This document shows positions 1 to 9,888 of a DNA stretch of 64,000 nucleotides, piece by piece. Under the pieces are notes generated by a model. The model did no database searches and was not told the DNA's origin. It saw only the letters and a list, made by a program, of their open reading frames with translations. How positions within the stretch are numbered: the stretch's first letter is position 1; each line of letters starts with the position of its first letter. Origin of the DNA: Candidatus Regiella insecticola LSR1 (GTDB lineage: Bacteria > Pseudomonadota > Gammaproteobacteria > Enterobacterales > Enterobacteriaceae); assembly GCF_000143625.1 (NCBI RefSeq), contig NZ_GL379592.1, positions 186,001-250,000 on the forward strand. Direction: 5' to 3'. The translations under genes and the position numbers were made by a program.

Positions 1-621
1 CTCATGTACTCGGCAAGACAGGGTGGCGGAAAATAGCATATTCAAGCGTTTATCTGCTGATGGCATACTATGAAAAAGCCAACGTATATCTTTGATAAAA
101 CTGATATCACACATACGATCAGCTTCATCTAACACCACAACCTGAATTGCAGCTAAATTAATATAGCCTTGTTTTGCATAACCAATGATACGGCCAGTGG
201 TGCCAATTAGAATATCGACGCCCTTTTCCAGTACCTTAAGTTGTTTATCATAACCATCCCCACCGTAAGCCAGACCTAATTTCAAGCCGCTGGATTGAGA
301 TAAAGACACCGCGTCTGCATGAATCTGTAGGGCTAACTCCCGTGTCGGTCCCATAATTAAAGCGCGTGGTTGATTAATCATTTTTCCCTCTTCCGCTGGG
401 AAAGAAAGTAAATGATGAAAAGTAGACGCTAAAAACGCGAGCGTCTTTCCAGTACCTGTTTGCGCCTGACCCGCCACATCTTGCCCGGTTAGGGTGATTG
501 GCAACGTTAACGCCTGGATAGGCGTGCAATTATGAAATCCCTCATTTTCAAGGACCTCGATAACCTGTGGGTGCAGGGCGAAGTCGGAAAACTTCTGTTC
601 GGTCAAGTGTGTTTTGCTCAT
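1..621 (-). CDS. rhlB: ATP-dependent RNA helicase RhlB (3' end outside window)
   Basis: DEAD-box RNA helicase, known as the helicase of the RNase E degradosome that unwinds structured mRNA for decay. The visible 207 codons read from ATG at 621 and run off the left edge. They hold the Q motif (F..C TPIQ), Walker [17 protein letters not shown], the GG motif, TTGRIIGY, the DEAD motif as DEADRM, and SAT motif III. The C-terminal helicase lobe is cut off by the window edge. It is divergent from trxA, the same arrangement as E. coli rhlB/trxA/rho, which supports RhlB over other DEAD-box paralogues. Confidence 0.93.
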   Translation of the reverse strand, partial: MSKTHLTEQKFSDFALHPQVIEVLENEGFHNCTPIQALTLPITLTGQDVAGQAQTGTGKTLAFLASTFHHLLSFPAEEGKMINQPRALIMGPTRELALQIHADAVSLSQSSGLKLGLAYGGDGYDKQLKVLEKGVDILIGTTGRIIGYAKQGYINLAAIQVVVLDEADRMCDISFIKDIRWLFHSMPSADKRLNMLFSATLSCRVHE

Positions 622-739
622 AGTGTGGTAGAATACCAGCTAATTGTTGCTTTAAGAAAGCGTATCCGGTGAAATAAAGTCAATCTTTTCTTGATTAATA
701 CTATATCAAACCAGTTGACACAATACTTTGGAGTAGAGT

Positions 740-1066
740 ATGAGCAAAAATATAAAGGATCTTGAAGATAAAACTTTCCAAGTTGATGTATTAAAAGCCA
801 GTGGTCCAGTGTTAGTTGATTTTTGGGCTGAATGGTGCGGTCCATGTAAAACACTTGCTCCAATTTTGGATGAAATTGCTAACGAATATGCAGGAAAGCT
901 GACTGTCACCAAATTAAATATAGATGATCAGCGGGAAACAGCCCCAAAATATGGTGTACGCGGCATCCCAACACTATTGTTATTTAAAGACGGGAAAGTA
1001 GCAGCGAATCAGGTAGGACTTGTATCGAAAACTGACCTTAAGAAACTTCTGGATACCCACTTGTAA
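740..1066 (+). CDS. trxA: thioredoxin 1
   Basis: Small cytosolic disulfide reductase that serves ribonucleotide reductase, PAPS reductase and protein thiol repair. The 108-residue length is the family norm. The active site WCGPC lies at about residues 32-36, and the cis-proline loop GIPTLLLF at about 75. An SD-like GGAG lies about 7 nt before the ATG. It lies upstream of rho on the same strand, as in E. coli. The spacer to rho now contains a partial ERIC-like repeat. Confidence 0.97.
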   Translation: MSKNIKDLEDKTFQVDVLKASGPVLVDFWAEWCGPCKTLAPILDEIANEYAGKLTVTKLNIDDQRETAPKYGVRGIPTLLLFKDGKVAANQVGLVSKTDLKKLLDTHL

Positions 1067-1332
1067 TCGATTTTGACATCGTCAGAGTCAGATATTTAGC
1101 GTAAAATATGATTTCTCTCTCGCTGGCAACTAGACGATTGCAAAGAAGCATGTTAGATTTAGTTCATTCGCTGCGCGGCTTATTCTTTCAAAAACAGAAT
1201 TAAGCGCTGTTCTCGCTGCACAGAATGCATTGATGGCAGAGCGCTCTTCACCTAGCTAATTGTTACCTGACGATTTAATCAAGTAAAAACTCATCTAAGC
1301 GAGTGAGAGTTAATTATATTAGTAGTAGGGAT

Positions 1333-1351
1333 CCCCGGCTTAAAGTCGGGG
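1333..1351 (+). other. short GC-rich hairpin in rho leader
   Basis: CCCCGGC and GTCGGGG pair as seven base pairs, one of them G-T, around a 5-nt A/T loop. No T-run follows, so it is not a canonical terminator. It could be part of the trxA 3' end or of rho attenuation. Confidence 0.4.
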
Positions 1352-1401
1352 TGCAATCAAAGAATCAGTCTAAACATTTAACCTCGAAGCTGCCACTGTC
1401 A

Positions 1402-1470
1402 TATGCCCTTCGCCTTTGAAGCTGCGGCCAGGGCGTGAGACCGATGAGCGTAATATACTACGTGATTCGC
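1402..1470. repeat. ERIC-like repeat, truncated copy in rho leader
   Basis: It begins TATGCCCTTCGCCTTTGAAG, the typical terminal sequence, continues through the CGATGAGCG and TACTACGTGATTCG centre, and then breaks off. The second terminal arm is missing. Its arrival lengthened or altered the rho leader. Confidence 0.75.
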
Positions 1471-1538
1471 CGGTTGCTTTATCACACAATCCAAAACAAT
1501 ACTTCGAGACATATTCCCAGTTTAAAGAACCCACCATT

Positions 1539-2798
1539 ATGAATCTTACTGAATTAAAAAACATCCCAGTTCATGAGTTAATAAAACTTGGCGAAGAAAT
1601 GAATCTAGAAAATCTAGCTCGTACACGCAAACAAGACATTATCTTTTCTATCCTTAAACAACACGCTAAAAGTGGCGAAGATATCTCTGGGGATGGCGTG
1701 TTGGAAATATTGCAAGATGGATTTGGTTTTCTCCGTTCAGGAGACAGTTCTTACCTTGCCGGTCCTGACGATATCTATGTTTCTCCTAGCCAAATTCGTC
1801 GTTTTAACCTTCGTACTGGTGACACTATTGCCGGTAAAATTCGGCCACCTAAAGAAGGTGAACGTTATTTTGCGCTATTGAAAGTGAACGAAGTTAATTA
1901 CGATAAACCAGAAAATTCCCGAAACAAAATCCTCTTTGAAAATCTGACTCCTCTACATCCTAACTCGCGGTTAAGGATGGAACGAGGCAATGGTTCAACG
2001 GAAGATGTAACTGCTCGAGTACTCGATCTTGCTGCACCTATCGGCCGTGGTCAGCGGGGTTTGATTGTGGCACCACCCAAAGCAGGAAAAACAATGTTAT
2101 TGCAGAATATTGCCACTAGCATTGCCCATAACCACCCTGATTGTGTATTGATGGTACTGTTGATTGATGAGCGTCCGGAAGAAGTTACTGAAATGCAGCG
2201 TTTAGTTAAAGGTGAAGTTATTGCTTCTACCTTTGACGAACCTGCATCTCGTCATGTTCAAGTGGCTGAAATGGTTATTGAGAAAGCAAAAAGATTAGTT
2301 GAACATAAGAAAGATGTTATCATTTTGTTAGATTCAATTACTCGTTTAGCTCGCGCCTATAACACAGTGGTTCCCGCTTCAGGTAAAGTCTTAACAGGTG
2401 GTGTTGATGCTAATGCTTTACATCGGCCTAAACGGTTTTTTGGAGCAGGCCGTAACGTTGAAGAAGGCGGTAGTTTGACCATTATCGCTACCGCATTGGT
2501 TGATACCGGTTCTAAAATGGATGAAGTTATCTATGAAGAATTTAAGGGCACAGGCAACCTGGAACTGCATTTATCACGTAAAATTGCTGAAAAACGTGTA
2601 TTCCCTGCCATTGATTACAACCGCTCTGGCACGAGAAAAGAAGAACTTCTCTCCACTTCAGACGAATTACAAAAAATGTGGATACTGCGTAAAATTATCC
2701 AGCCCATGGGTGAAATTGATGCAATGGAATTTCTTATCAACAAATTGTCTATGACCAAAACTAATGATGAATTTTTCAACATGATGAAACGTTCGTAA
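1539..2798 (+). CDS. rho: transcription termination factor Rho
   Basis: Hexameric RNA-dependent ATPase/translocase that ends transcription of untranslated RNA. Starting at ATG 1539 gives 419 residues, exactly the E. coli length, and the N-terminus MNLTELKN. An upstream in-frame ATG at 1416 would add residues encoded by the ERIC fragment and is rejected. Visible motifs are the RNA-binding DGFGFLRS (~60), Walker A PPKAGKT (~178-184), Walker B VIILLDS (~260) and the Q-loop GGVDANAL. It is expected to regulate itself by attenuation in its leader. Confidence 0.97.
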   Translation: MNLTELKNIPVHELIKLGEEMNLENLARTRKQDIIFSILKQHAKSGEDISGDGVLEILQDGFGFLRSGDSSYLAGPDDIYVSPSQIRRFNLRTGDTIAGKIRPPKEGERYFALLKVNEVNYDKPENSRNKILFENLTPLHPNSRLRMERGNGSTEDVTARVLDLAAPIGRGQRGLIVAPPKAGKTMLLQNIATSIAHNHPDCVLMVLLIDERPEEVTEMQRLVKGEVIASTFDEPASRHVQVAEMVIEKAKRLVEHKKDVIILLDSITRLARAYNTVVPASGKVLTGGVDANALHRPKRFFGAGRNVEEGGSLTIIATALVDTGSKMDEVIYEEFKGTGNLELHLSRKIAEKRVFPAIDYNRSGTRKEELLSTSDELQKMWILRKIIQPMGEIDAMEFLINKLSMTKTNDEFFNMMKRS

Positions 2799-3203
2799 AT
2801 TTCATCATCATAAAAATTAAATAAACACCGCTTACAGAAAAAACGTTTTTGAGTAAGCGTTCGTGATTGAGCTTAATTGACAGTAATCAAGATGGGATTA
2901 AAAAATCAGTGATACTTTTCTCAGTGTATTAACTTCAATTTAAGAAAAGCGGTTAAGCGATTAACTAAAAATAAGGCATGATTCACTATAATGTTTTTGA
3001 TTCATAATCAAAAAAGCGTTTTTTGAAAGCGAGTTAAAGCAACACTCTGTATAAAGTCACTCTGTATTTATATGTAAATATGAGTAAGGGTTATGGTGGT
3101 ATTTTGATATTTATTTTTACAAATGGAATATAAAAATTAACACTCTATTTTCAACCCAATTAAATAACTGCTAGCTCCTATAATCACAACAGAGAACGTT
3201 AAA
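2799..3203. other. AT-rich intergenic region after rho
   Basis: This 405-bp stretch has no ORF with coding character. It contains one hairpin just after rho (2829-2859) and is otherwise low-complexity AT-rich sequence. No RNA gene or mobile element was recognised. Confidence 0.5.
2829..2859 (+). terminator. possible rho transcript 3' hairpin
   Basis: CGCTTAC pairs with GTAAGCG, and the A-run and T-run between them can extend the stem. No T-tract follows, so it may be an RNA 3'-end or stability structure and not an intrinsic terminator. Confidence 0.4.
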
Positions 3204-3596
3204 ATGTCATCATCTTTTACTGTGCAAAATGATCCTTTACAGGAGGATACAATAATAAAAATCACACCAGGGACAGAAGATCTCCCTATTTCGAGTGAAA
3301 ATAAACAACCTATATCTTGTTTTTGTAGCACTGAAAAAACAGCCGATAGTAATAATAAAGAAAAAGAAGCACTATTTGATGCTTTAAACGAACCACCCAT
3401 TTTACGCGAGCCTAATCTGGTTATTTCGAGCGCCTTCTCAAATTCGGATAGATGTTTCACTAAACTTTTTCATGCTTCAGCTGCAACAGATAATAACGCT
3501 GCTTCCATCAATCAGTCGACCCACGATATTTTAGGCAGATTTAGCGCCAGAAAACTAACTGCAGAAGATATTCACAGGATCTTTAGCACACTTTGA
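3204..3596 (+). CDS. hypothetical protein, 130 aa, unrecognised
   Basis: Not recognised. The 130-residue product is hydrophilic, rich in Ser, Asn, Glu and Asp, and has no signal peptide or membrane segment. Two closely spaced cysteines (CFC) lie near residue 34. The C-terminal part (QSTHDILGRF..LTAEDIHRIF) looks like amphipathic helices. The N-terminus is polar, Ser/Thr-rich and disordered-looking, compatible with a secreted effector, but nothing proves that. It is flanked by AT-rich DNA and another orphan gene, suggesting an accessory island between rho and recC. It could be a fragment of a longer decayed gene. Confidence 0.45.
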   Translation: MSSSFTVQNDPLQEDTIIKITPGTEDLPISSENKQPISCFCSTEKTADSNNKEKEALFDALNEPPILREPNLVISSAFSNSDRCFTKLFHASAATDNNAASINQSTHDILGRFSARKLTAEDIHRIFSTL

Positions 3597-3732
3597 CATC
3601 TCTTCCCGGCGAGGATCCGCGTTCTGGAACTTCGTTGCCATCGGGGTGCCAGTGTCGATATTGATTCCTGAAACGTTCGTTGTGGACATCTGCTGTTGGT
3701 GCAACAAAATCGCTGAAGACGAAAGCATAGTA
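3597..3732 (-). other. GC-richer coding-like patch of unknown origin
   Basis: This ~135-bp patch is less AT-rich than its surroundings. The minus strand reads open for about 45 codons, including LLHQQQMSTTNVSGINIDTG and MATKFQNADPRRE, with no start in proper context. The LHQQQMSTT..V.GIN pattern is loosely like the N-terminus of flagellar rod/hook proteins, but the match is too weak to call. It may be a remnant of an otherwise deleted gene. Confidence 0.25.
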
Positions 3733-4713
3733 TCAGCTTGTTGTTAAACAGCCTGGAGTTTTTATAAAATTGAGTAACGAAGCCAGATTATTTTTAATTG
3801 CCTCTTTTCCTCTTTGGTAATCAGTATTAATAGCATCGTCAGCTTTTTTCAATAGCGCTTTATATTTCTTATCTTTTTTCAACAGTGCTTGACCTATTCT
3901 AGCTTTAGCTTCCCCCCTCCCTGTTTGATATTTCTTAATTTTTTCAGCGTTGCGAGCTTTTTTAGCTTCGATTTTTGTTTTCACTGCATTAATTTCACTT
4001 TCATCTCCATTCCGATTAAATCTTTTAATGGCTCGCTCGAGTTCAATAGTCAAACTCTTAATAGCGCCTGTTCTTTCTAAAAGTGTCTTGATTAAATTAA
4101 TTTTTCTTCTCTTATTTGCTTGCGCTAAAAATTTCTTGAGCTGGCGAGGTGCTTTACTTATCTTTCTTGCTTTCGCTGATAAAAATGCCTCGAGTCGGCT
4201 AGGTGTTTTTCTTCGCGGATTTTCTTGTGATAAAGGTGCTTGTTTATTTTCAGTTTTATCTTTTAATCTGCTATCCATAAATTTTCGCGACATAGCTTCA
4301 AATTCTAACCACTCTTTTTCTACTTCCTCTTGCTGAAATTGAGAAGCAACAGGTTTAGATTCTTTTTCTTGTGTAACTGATCCATATCCATATCCATATC
4401 CAGATTCAGAAATAGTTTCTTCTTTATCATGTCCCTCTAATATCAGCTGAACTTGATGATCCACACTAGGAGAACCTCTCGTGGATGATGCCATCTCTTC
4501 TGTATTTGGTTTTGGAGTCACAAGTGCTAATACTTGCTGTGGTTGTGTGGTTTTGTTTTCTACTGATATATCTGTGACAAGTTGTTGTGATGTGCTACAG
4601 ACTGCTGTTATTTCTCTTGAAAAAAGACTCATTAGCCCCTTCTTGCACCGAACCCATAATGTTGGATTACTCGTTGTCTGTACTGTATCGCATATTCTGC
4701 CAGGCATAGTCAT
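3733..4713 (-). CDS. hypothetical lysine-rich coiled-coil protein, 326 aa
   Basis: Not recognised. The N-terminal third is Ser/Thr/Gln-rich and disordered-looking, with a short GYGYGYG repeat at about residue 105. The C-terminal half (from about 165) is strongly basic and helical, with many Lys/Arg-Ala-Glu heptad-like stretches suggesting a coiled coil. There is no signal peptide or transmembrane segment. Such architecture is seen in lineage-specific secreted or nucleic-acid-binding proteins of symbionts and pathogens; a role as effector is only a guess. It is convergent with the 130-aa orphan and followed upstream by AT-rich DNA before recC. Confidence 0.55.
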   Translation of the reverse strand: MTMPGRICDTVQTTSNPTLWVRCKKGLMSLFSREITAVCSTSQQLVTDISVENKTTQPQQVLALVTPKPNTEEMASSTRGSPSVDHQVQLILEGHDKEETISESGYGYGYGSVTQEKESKPVASQFQQEEVEKEWLEFEAMSRKFMDSRLKDKTENKQAPLSQENPRRKTPSRLEAFLSAKARKISKAPRQLKKFLAQANKRRKINLIKTLLERTGAIKSLTIELERAIKRFNRNGDESEINAVKTKIEAKKARNAEKIKKYQTGRGEAKARIGQALLKKDKKYKALLKKADDAINTDYQRGKEAIKNNLASLLNFIKTPGCLTTS

Positions 4714-5042
4714 TACCTCATTATTATTTTCAATAAATATTTTAAGGCGCTAAGATATGACATCTGGTTATATTTAAAAAACAAAAACCGCTTATTCAAC
4801 AATATAAATAATAAATTTATAAATAAAATTATTCTTTTACGCTTTTATACTAAAATTTAAAATAATAAGGTTAGTGGAAATATTTATTACAAAGATTATA
4901 TTTTTAATATATCGTCTCAAAAGCCAAAATATCACCCATAACCTGTTTTACATAAAAAAATGGAACAATGGAAAAAAATGATTAGCGCAACTAAAAAATT
5001 TCGCCTAATCTCTCCGTTTCATTATCAGAGAACAAAAAGACA
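4714..5042. other. AT-rich intergenic region between orphan gene and recC
   Basis: This divergent spacer of 329 bp is extremely AT-rich, with several TATAAT-like hexamers and poly-A/T runs. It must hold promoters for recC and for the minus-strand orphan gene, but I cannot choose between the many AT-rich candidates. No repeat or RNA gene was seen. Confidence 0.5.
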
Positions 5043-8000
5043 ATGTTCACCATTTACTATTCCAATCAATTAGATATATTAAAAGAGCTGATGACGGCAC
5101 TGATAAAACGTGAGCCGTTGGCGGATCCATTTCAACAAGAAATAATATTAGTACAGAGCCCAGGGATGGCACAGTGGCTACAAATTCAATTAGCGCAACA
5201 ATTCAATATTGCGGCCAATATTCAATTTCCTCTTCCTGCCACATTTATTTGGGATATTTTTATCAAGGTATTACCTGGTATACCGAAAGAAAGTGCTTTT
5301 TGCAAAGAGGCAATGAGCTGGAAATTGATGTGGTTGTTGCCACATTTACTTAATCGTCCTATTTTCGCCCCGATAAAACAGTATCTAAACGACGATAACA
5401 ATAAACAAAAAATTCATCAATTATCAAAACGGGTAGCCGATCTGTTCGATCAATATTTGGTTTATCGTCCTCAGTGGTTAAAACAGTGGGAAAACGGACG
5501 GCTGATTGATGGATTGGCCGATATACAACAATGGCAGGCGCCTTTATGGCAGGAATTGGTAAAATATACCCGTGAACTTGAACAACCTGAATGGCATCGC
5601 GCTAACCTCTATCAAGGTTTTATTCAAAGATTGCATGAAAGTGAGACTTGCCCACAAGGTTTACCGAAACGGGTATTTATCTGCGGTATTTCTGCCTTAC
5701 CCCCTATTTATTTGCAAGCCTTGCAAGCGTTAAGTAAACATATTGATATTCATTTGATGTTTACCAATCCGTGCCGCTATTTTTGGGGTGATATACAAAA
5801 TTATGCCTTTCTGGCTAAATTACAAAGCCGTCGGCACCGCTCTGCTCACAGATCGCGTCCATCCCCTTCGTTACCGCAGACACCGTCAGACGCCACATTA
5901 TTTAATGCAGAAGCTGAAAAAAATCTCAGTAATCCGTTACTCGCCTCCTGGGGGCGTTTAGGTCGAGATCACCTCTATTTATTATCACAATTTGACGATA
6001 TCCAAGAAATACATGCATTTGCTGATGTTGAGCCAGATAACCTACTCCATGCGGTACAACATGATATGTTGGAGCTAGAAGATCATGCTGTTATCGGTAC
6101 CACAGTGGAAACCCTCAGCCACAGTGATCAAAAACGGTTATTTGATCCACAAGATCGCTCTATTAATATCCATGTTTGTCATAGCCCGCAACGAGAAGTC
6201 GAAGTTTTACAGGATCAATTATTGGCATTATTGGCGACAGACGCCAAGCTAACGGTGCGCGATATCATTGTGATGGTAGCGGATATCGACAATTATACGC
6301 CTTATATTCAGGCGGTATTTGGCAACGCAACCCATGAACGTTATTTGCCCTTTGCGATTTCAGATCGTAAATCCAGTCAAGTTCATCCCGTATTACAAGC
6401 CTTTATTACCTTACTTGATTTGCCGCAAAGTCGCTTTACTTCAGAGCAAGTATTAATGTTTTTGGAAGTGCAAGCATTAGCTAAAAAATTCGATATCAAT
6501 GAAGAAGGCTTATGCCGTCTACGCCAATGGGTGAAAGAATCGGGAATACGTTGGGGATTAGATGACGATAACGTGCGGCAACTTTCTTTACCTCCAACCG
6601 GTCAGCACACCTGGCGATTTGGGTTAACGCGTATGCTACTCGGCTATGCGATGGACAGCAGCGCGGGAGACTGGCAAGGCATACTCCCTTATGACGACTC
6701 CAGTGGTTTGGCGGCAGAATTAGTAGGAAAACTCGCAGAAATGCTAATGCAACTCAGCGTATGGCGTGAGCAACTCAGTCATCCTCGTACCCTGGTTGAA
6801 TGGTCTTGCCTGTGCCGAAAATTACTCGATACGTTCTTCGAATCCAACGATGATAATGAAGAAATTTTGGCTTCGATCGAACAACAGTGGCAAAAAATTA
6901 TCAGTTATGGCGTTGCTGCAAAATACCCCGACAGTGTCCCTATTACGCTACTAAGAGATGATCTCCTAGCACACTTTGAAAACGAAAGAATAAGCCAACG
7001 TTTTTTGGCCGGATCAATCAATTTTTGTACTTTGATGCCCATGCGTTCAATTCCTTTTAACATTGTCTGCTTATTAGGGATGAATGATGGTATTTATCCA
7101 AGAACAGTAAAACCATTGGGTTTTGATTTAATGGCTAAGCAAATACAAAAAGGCGATCGTAGCCGTCGAGATGATGATCGTTATTTGTTTCTTGAAGCCT
7201 TACTTTCCGCAGGGCAGCAGCTCTATATTAGCTACATTGGTCATTCTATTCAAAACAACAATACCCGTTATCCTTCGGTATTAGTGAGTGAATTACTGGA
7301 ATATATTGCGCAAAGTTATCGGCTCCCAGGAGACGAAAAAAAATGCGCCGATGAAAGTGCTCAACGTGTCACCGAACATATATTACAAAGGCATACGCGA
7401 GAGCCATTTGCCGCCAGCAATTTTTTCATTGGCAGTGAACAACAAAGTTATGCCGCTGAATGGTTGCCAGCGGCACAAGGGCTAGGAAAAGCTTATCCTG
7501 ATTTCAATCAACCTTTAGCGATAGGCGCCTTAACCGAGTTCACATTGCATGATCTCATCTCTTTTTACCGCCATCCCATCAGAGCTTTTTTTCAATTACG
7601 CCTGGGGGTGAATTTTATTATCGAAGAAAGCGAATTATCTGACGAAGAGCCTTTCACCTTAGATAATTTAGCGCGCTATCAATTTAATACGCTGCTTTTG
7701 AATGCCTTGATAGAACAAAAAGAGATGGATCAATTTTTTGCGCGATCTAAAGCGGCAGGTATTTTACCTTATGGATCTTTCGGCGAAATATATTGGCAAA
7801 ATCAGCGAGATGCCCTGATGCCACTGGCACAACAAATTCGCCAAGAAAAAGAACAAGGTTACGATTTTGAATTAGATATTGATGTGGGCAAAGCCAAGCT
7901 GTGCGGCCGGATAAATCAAGTCCAAACGGATGGATTACTGCGCTGGCGACCCAGTACATTAACCGCGGTAGATGGGTTATTACTGTGGCTAGAGCATCTT

Positions 8001-8429
8001 GCCTACTGCTTGGCGGGGGGGCAGGGTGAAAGTCGGATCTATGGTTGTAAAGGAACAAGGTGGCGCTTTGGCGCATTATCTCAGTCTGACGCCCAACAAT
8101 ATTTAAAAGTACTGTGTTCGGGATATCAACAGGGTATGAGCCAACCACTCTTACTATTACACAAAAGTGGTTGGGCATGGTTGCAGCATTGTTTTAACTC
8201 AAAAACTGGCGAAATTTGTTGGGATGAGAAAATACAAAATCAAGCCAAAGCCAAGTTATTACAAATGTGGCAGGGTAATATCAACAAAGGAATTTCAGGA
8301 GAAGGTGAAAATCCTTATATCCAGCGTGTTTTTCGTGCTATGGATGAACAGTATTTGCAAACTATTTTGCAAGAAACAGAACGTTATTTATTACCCTTAG
8401 CGCTTCATAATATAGCCGAATCAGTTTAA
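5043..8429 (+). CDS. recC: exodeoxyribonuclease V gamma subunit RecC
   Basis: RecC is the scaffold and Chi-recognition subunit of RecBCD, which processes double-strand breaks for RecA loading. The 1128-residue ORF is uninterrupted and close to the E. coli length (1122). Family landmarks include the N-terminal FTIYYSNQLDIL..., the VQSPGMAQWLQ segment, PFNIVCLLGMNDG..YPR and the degenerate nuclease-like C-terminal region. In E. coli recC is followed by ptrA-recB-recD; here the next gene is gnd on the opposite strand, so the locus is rearranged. RecC has no catalytic activity of its own, so it is useful only if recB and recD lie elsewhere. Confidence 0.95.
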   Translation: MFTIYYSNQLDILKELMTALIKREPLADPFQQEIILVQSPGMAQWLQIQLAQQFNIAANIQFPLPATFIWDIFIKVLPGIPKESAFCKEAMSWKLMWLLPHLLNRPIFAPIKQYLNDDNNKQKIHQLSKRVADLFDQYLVYRPQWLKQWENGRLIDGLADIQQWQAPLWQELVKYTRELEQPEWHRANLYQGFIQRLHESETCPQGLPKRVFICGISALPPIYLQALQALSKHIDIHLMFTNPCRYFWGDIQNYAFLAKLQSRRHRSAHRSRPSPSLPQTPSDATLFNAEAEKNLSNPLLASWGRLGRDHLYLLSQFDDIQEIHAFADVEPDNLLHAVQHDMLELEDHAVIGTTVETLSHSDQKRLFDPQDRSINIHVCHSPQREVEVLQDQLLALLATDAKLTVRDIIVMVADIDNYTPYIQAVFGNATHERYLPFAISDRKSSQVHPVLQAFITLLDLPQSRFTSEQVLMFLEVQALAKKFDINEEGLCRLRQWVKESGIRWGLDDDNVRQLSLPPTGQHTWRFGLTRMLLGYAMDSSAGDWQGILPYDDSSGLAAELVGKLAEMLMQLSVWREQLSHPRTLVEWSCLCRKLLDTFFESNDDNEEILASIEQQWQKIISYGVAAKYPDSVPITLLRDDLLAHFENERISQRFLAGSINFCTLMPMRSIPFNIVCLLGMNDGIYPRTVKPLGFDLMAKQIQKGDRSRRDDDRYLFLEALLSAGQQLYISYIGHSIQNNNTRYPSVLVSELLEYIAQSYRLPGDEKKCADESAQRVTEHILQRHTREPFAASNFFIGSEQQSYAAEWLPAAQGLGKAYPDFNQPLAIGALTEFTLHDLISFYRHPIRAFFQLRLGVNFIIEESELSDEEPFTLDNLARYQFNTLLLNALIEQKEMDQFFARSKAAGILPYGSFGEIYWQNQRDALMPLAQQIRQEKEQGYDFELDIDVGKAKLCGRINQVQTDGLLRWRPSTLTAVDGLLLWLEHLAYCLAGGQGESRIYGCKGTRWRFGALSQSDAQQYLKVLCSGYQQGMSQPLLLLHKSGWAWLQHCFNSKTGEICWDEKIQNQAKAKLLQMWQGNINKGISGEGENPYIQRVFRAMDEQYLQTILQETERYLLPLALHNIAESV

Positions 8430-8454
8430 TTTGATTCGAGGCGAAGGGGATATA

Positions 8455-9870
8455 TCACCATTTGCTATGAAATATCCCTTCCTTATCTATACGTTGATAA
8501 GTATGAGCGCCAAAATAATCCCGCTGTGCTTGAATGAGATTGGCTGGCAATACTTCCGCACGATAGCTATCGTAGTAGGCTATTGCGGCACAGAGAGTAG
8601 GGGTTGGAATACCATTTTGTACTGCGTAGGCCACCACATCTCGTAACGCGGACTGATATTTATCAGTGATATCTTTAAAATAAGGCGCCAATAGCAGATT
8701 CGCGATATCGTTGCTTTCAGCATAAGCCTCAGTGATTTTTTGTAAAAACTGAGCGCGGATAATACAGCCAGCGCGAAAAATACTGGCGATTTCACCGTAG
8801 TTTAGCTTCCATTTATGCTCTTCTGCCGCCGCGTTCAGTTGCTGAAATCCCTGTGCATAAGATACGATTTTACCCAGATACAATGCGCGCCGGACTTTTT
8901 CAATGAATTCCTCTTTATTGCCATCAACGCGTTTTATTTTTGGACCTGTTAGCACTTTGGCAACAGCGACTCGCTGCGATTTTAGCGAGGAAAGATAACG
9001 GGCAAACACCGATTCAGTGATCAAGGTCAACGGAATACCTAAATCTAAGGCGCTTTGGCTGGTCCATTTGCCGGTACCTTTATTGGCCGCTGCATCAAGT
9101 ATTTTATCAATCAGATCACTGCCGTCTTCATCTTTTTTAGCAAAGATATTAGCGGTAATTTCGATAAGATAACTTTTTAGCTCTCCTTTGTTCCACTCGC
9201 TAAAGGTCTCTGCCAGTTCTGCATTCTTCATGCCTAATGCGTTTTTCAGCAATGAATAGGCTTCCGCAATCAGTTGCATATCGCCATATTCGATACCATT
9301 GTGTACCATTTTTACATAATGTCCGGCACCGTCAGCACCGATATAGGTAACACAGGATTTGTCATCCAATGTAGCGGCAATTTTTTCTAGCAGAGGCGCT
9401 ACCAATTGATAAGCCTCTTTTTGTCCGCCAGGCATAATCGATGGCCCTTTCAATGCCCCCTCTTCACCACCAGAGACACCAGTGCCAATAAAATGAACAC
9501 CGAGGCTAGAGAGCTCACTATTGCGGCGCATGGTGTCCCGGTAATAGGTGTTGCCGCCATCGATCAAAATATCCCCCTTATCTAAATGAGGAACCAATGA
9601 GGCAATAGTGTCATCGGTGGGTTTACCCGCTTTTACCATCAGTAAGATGCATCTTGGGGTTGCCAGTGAAGCCACAAATTCTTTGATAGTGTAATGTGGG
9701 ATCAGGCTCTTGCCTGGATTTTCTTCAATGACTTCCTGTGTTGTTTCTCTTGTACGGTTAAAAATGGCGACGGAATAGCCCCGGCTTTCAATATTAAGCG
9801 CCAAGTTGCGACCCATTACCGCCATCCCGACGACCCCTACGCCTCCCAATGTTTTCTCTTGTTTCGACAT
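8455..9870 (-). CDS. gnd: 6-phosphogluconate dehydrogenase (decarboxylating)
   Basis: Cytosolic oxidative pentose-phosphate enzyme converting 6-phosphogluconate and NADP+ to ribulose 5-phosphate, CO2 and NADPH. The 471-residue ORF matches the family length (468 in E. coli). It shows the N-terminal dinucleotide fold [15 protein letters not shown], the substrate loop [19 protein letters not shown] (~130-150) and the KGTGKWT signature at about 263. It lies 18 bp downstream of galU on the same strand, so the two probably share a transcript. It is convergent with recC. Confidence 0.97.
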   Translation of the reverse strand: MSKQEKTLGGVGVVGMAVMGRNLALNIESRGYSVAIFNRTRETTQEVIEENPGKSLIPHYTIKEFVASLATPRCILLMVKAGKPTDDTIASLVPHLDKGDILIDGGNTYYRDTMRRNSELSSLGVHFIGTGVSGGEEGALKGPSIMPGGQKEAYQLVAPLLEKIAATLDDKSCVTYIGADGAGHYVKMVHNGIEYGDMQLIAEAYSLLKNALGMKNAELAETFSEWNKGELKSYLIEITANIFAKKDEDGSDLIDKILDAAANKGTGKWTSQSALDLGIPLTLITESVFARYLSSLKSQRVAVAKVLTGPKIKRVDGNKEEFIEKVRRALYLGKIVSYAQGFQQLNAAAEEHKWKLNYGEIASIFRAGCIIRAQFLQKITEAYAESNDIANLLLAPYFKDITDKYQSALRDVVAYAVQNGIPTPTLCAAIAYYDSYRAEVLPANLIQAQRDYFGAHTYQRIDKEGIFHSKW

Positions 9871-9888
9871 ATTTGAAAAATATCCTCT

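Larger units (their letters stand above)
1067..1538 (+). promoter_or_regulatory. rho leader: trxA-rho spacer / rho leader region
   Basis: This 472-bp spacer has no convincing gene. In E. coli the equivalent region carries the rhoL leader and the autogenous Rho attenuation site, but I could not find a rhoL-like peptide here. It does hold a hairpin at 1333-1351 and a truncated ERIC-like copy from 1402. The last ~20 bases before the rho start (TTTAAAGAACCCACCATT) look like the E. coli rho translation start region. The leader function is inferred from position. Confidence 0.45.

Noticed and set aside
1416-1538. In-frame extension of Rho by 41 residues to ATG 1416
   Set aside because: Most of it is encoded by an ERIC fragment, and Rho in related bacteria starts at MNLTELKN, giving exactly 419 residues.
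7747-8178. 143-aa minus-strand ORF inside recC
   Set aside because: It is an antisense shadow of a clearly conserved plus-strand gene and has no family features.
8430-8455. GGCGAAGGGGATATATC after recC as a possible ERIC end
   Set aside because: Only about 12 bases resemble the terminal sequence and no second arm follows; chance similarity is likely.
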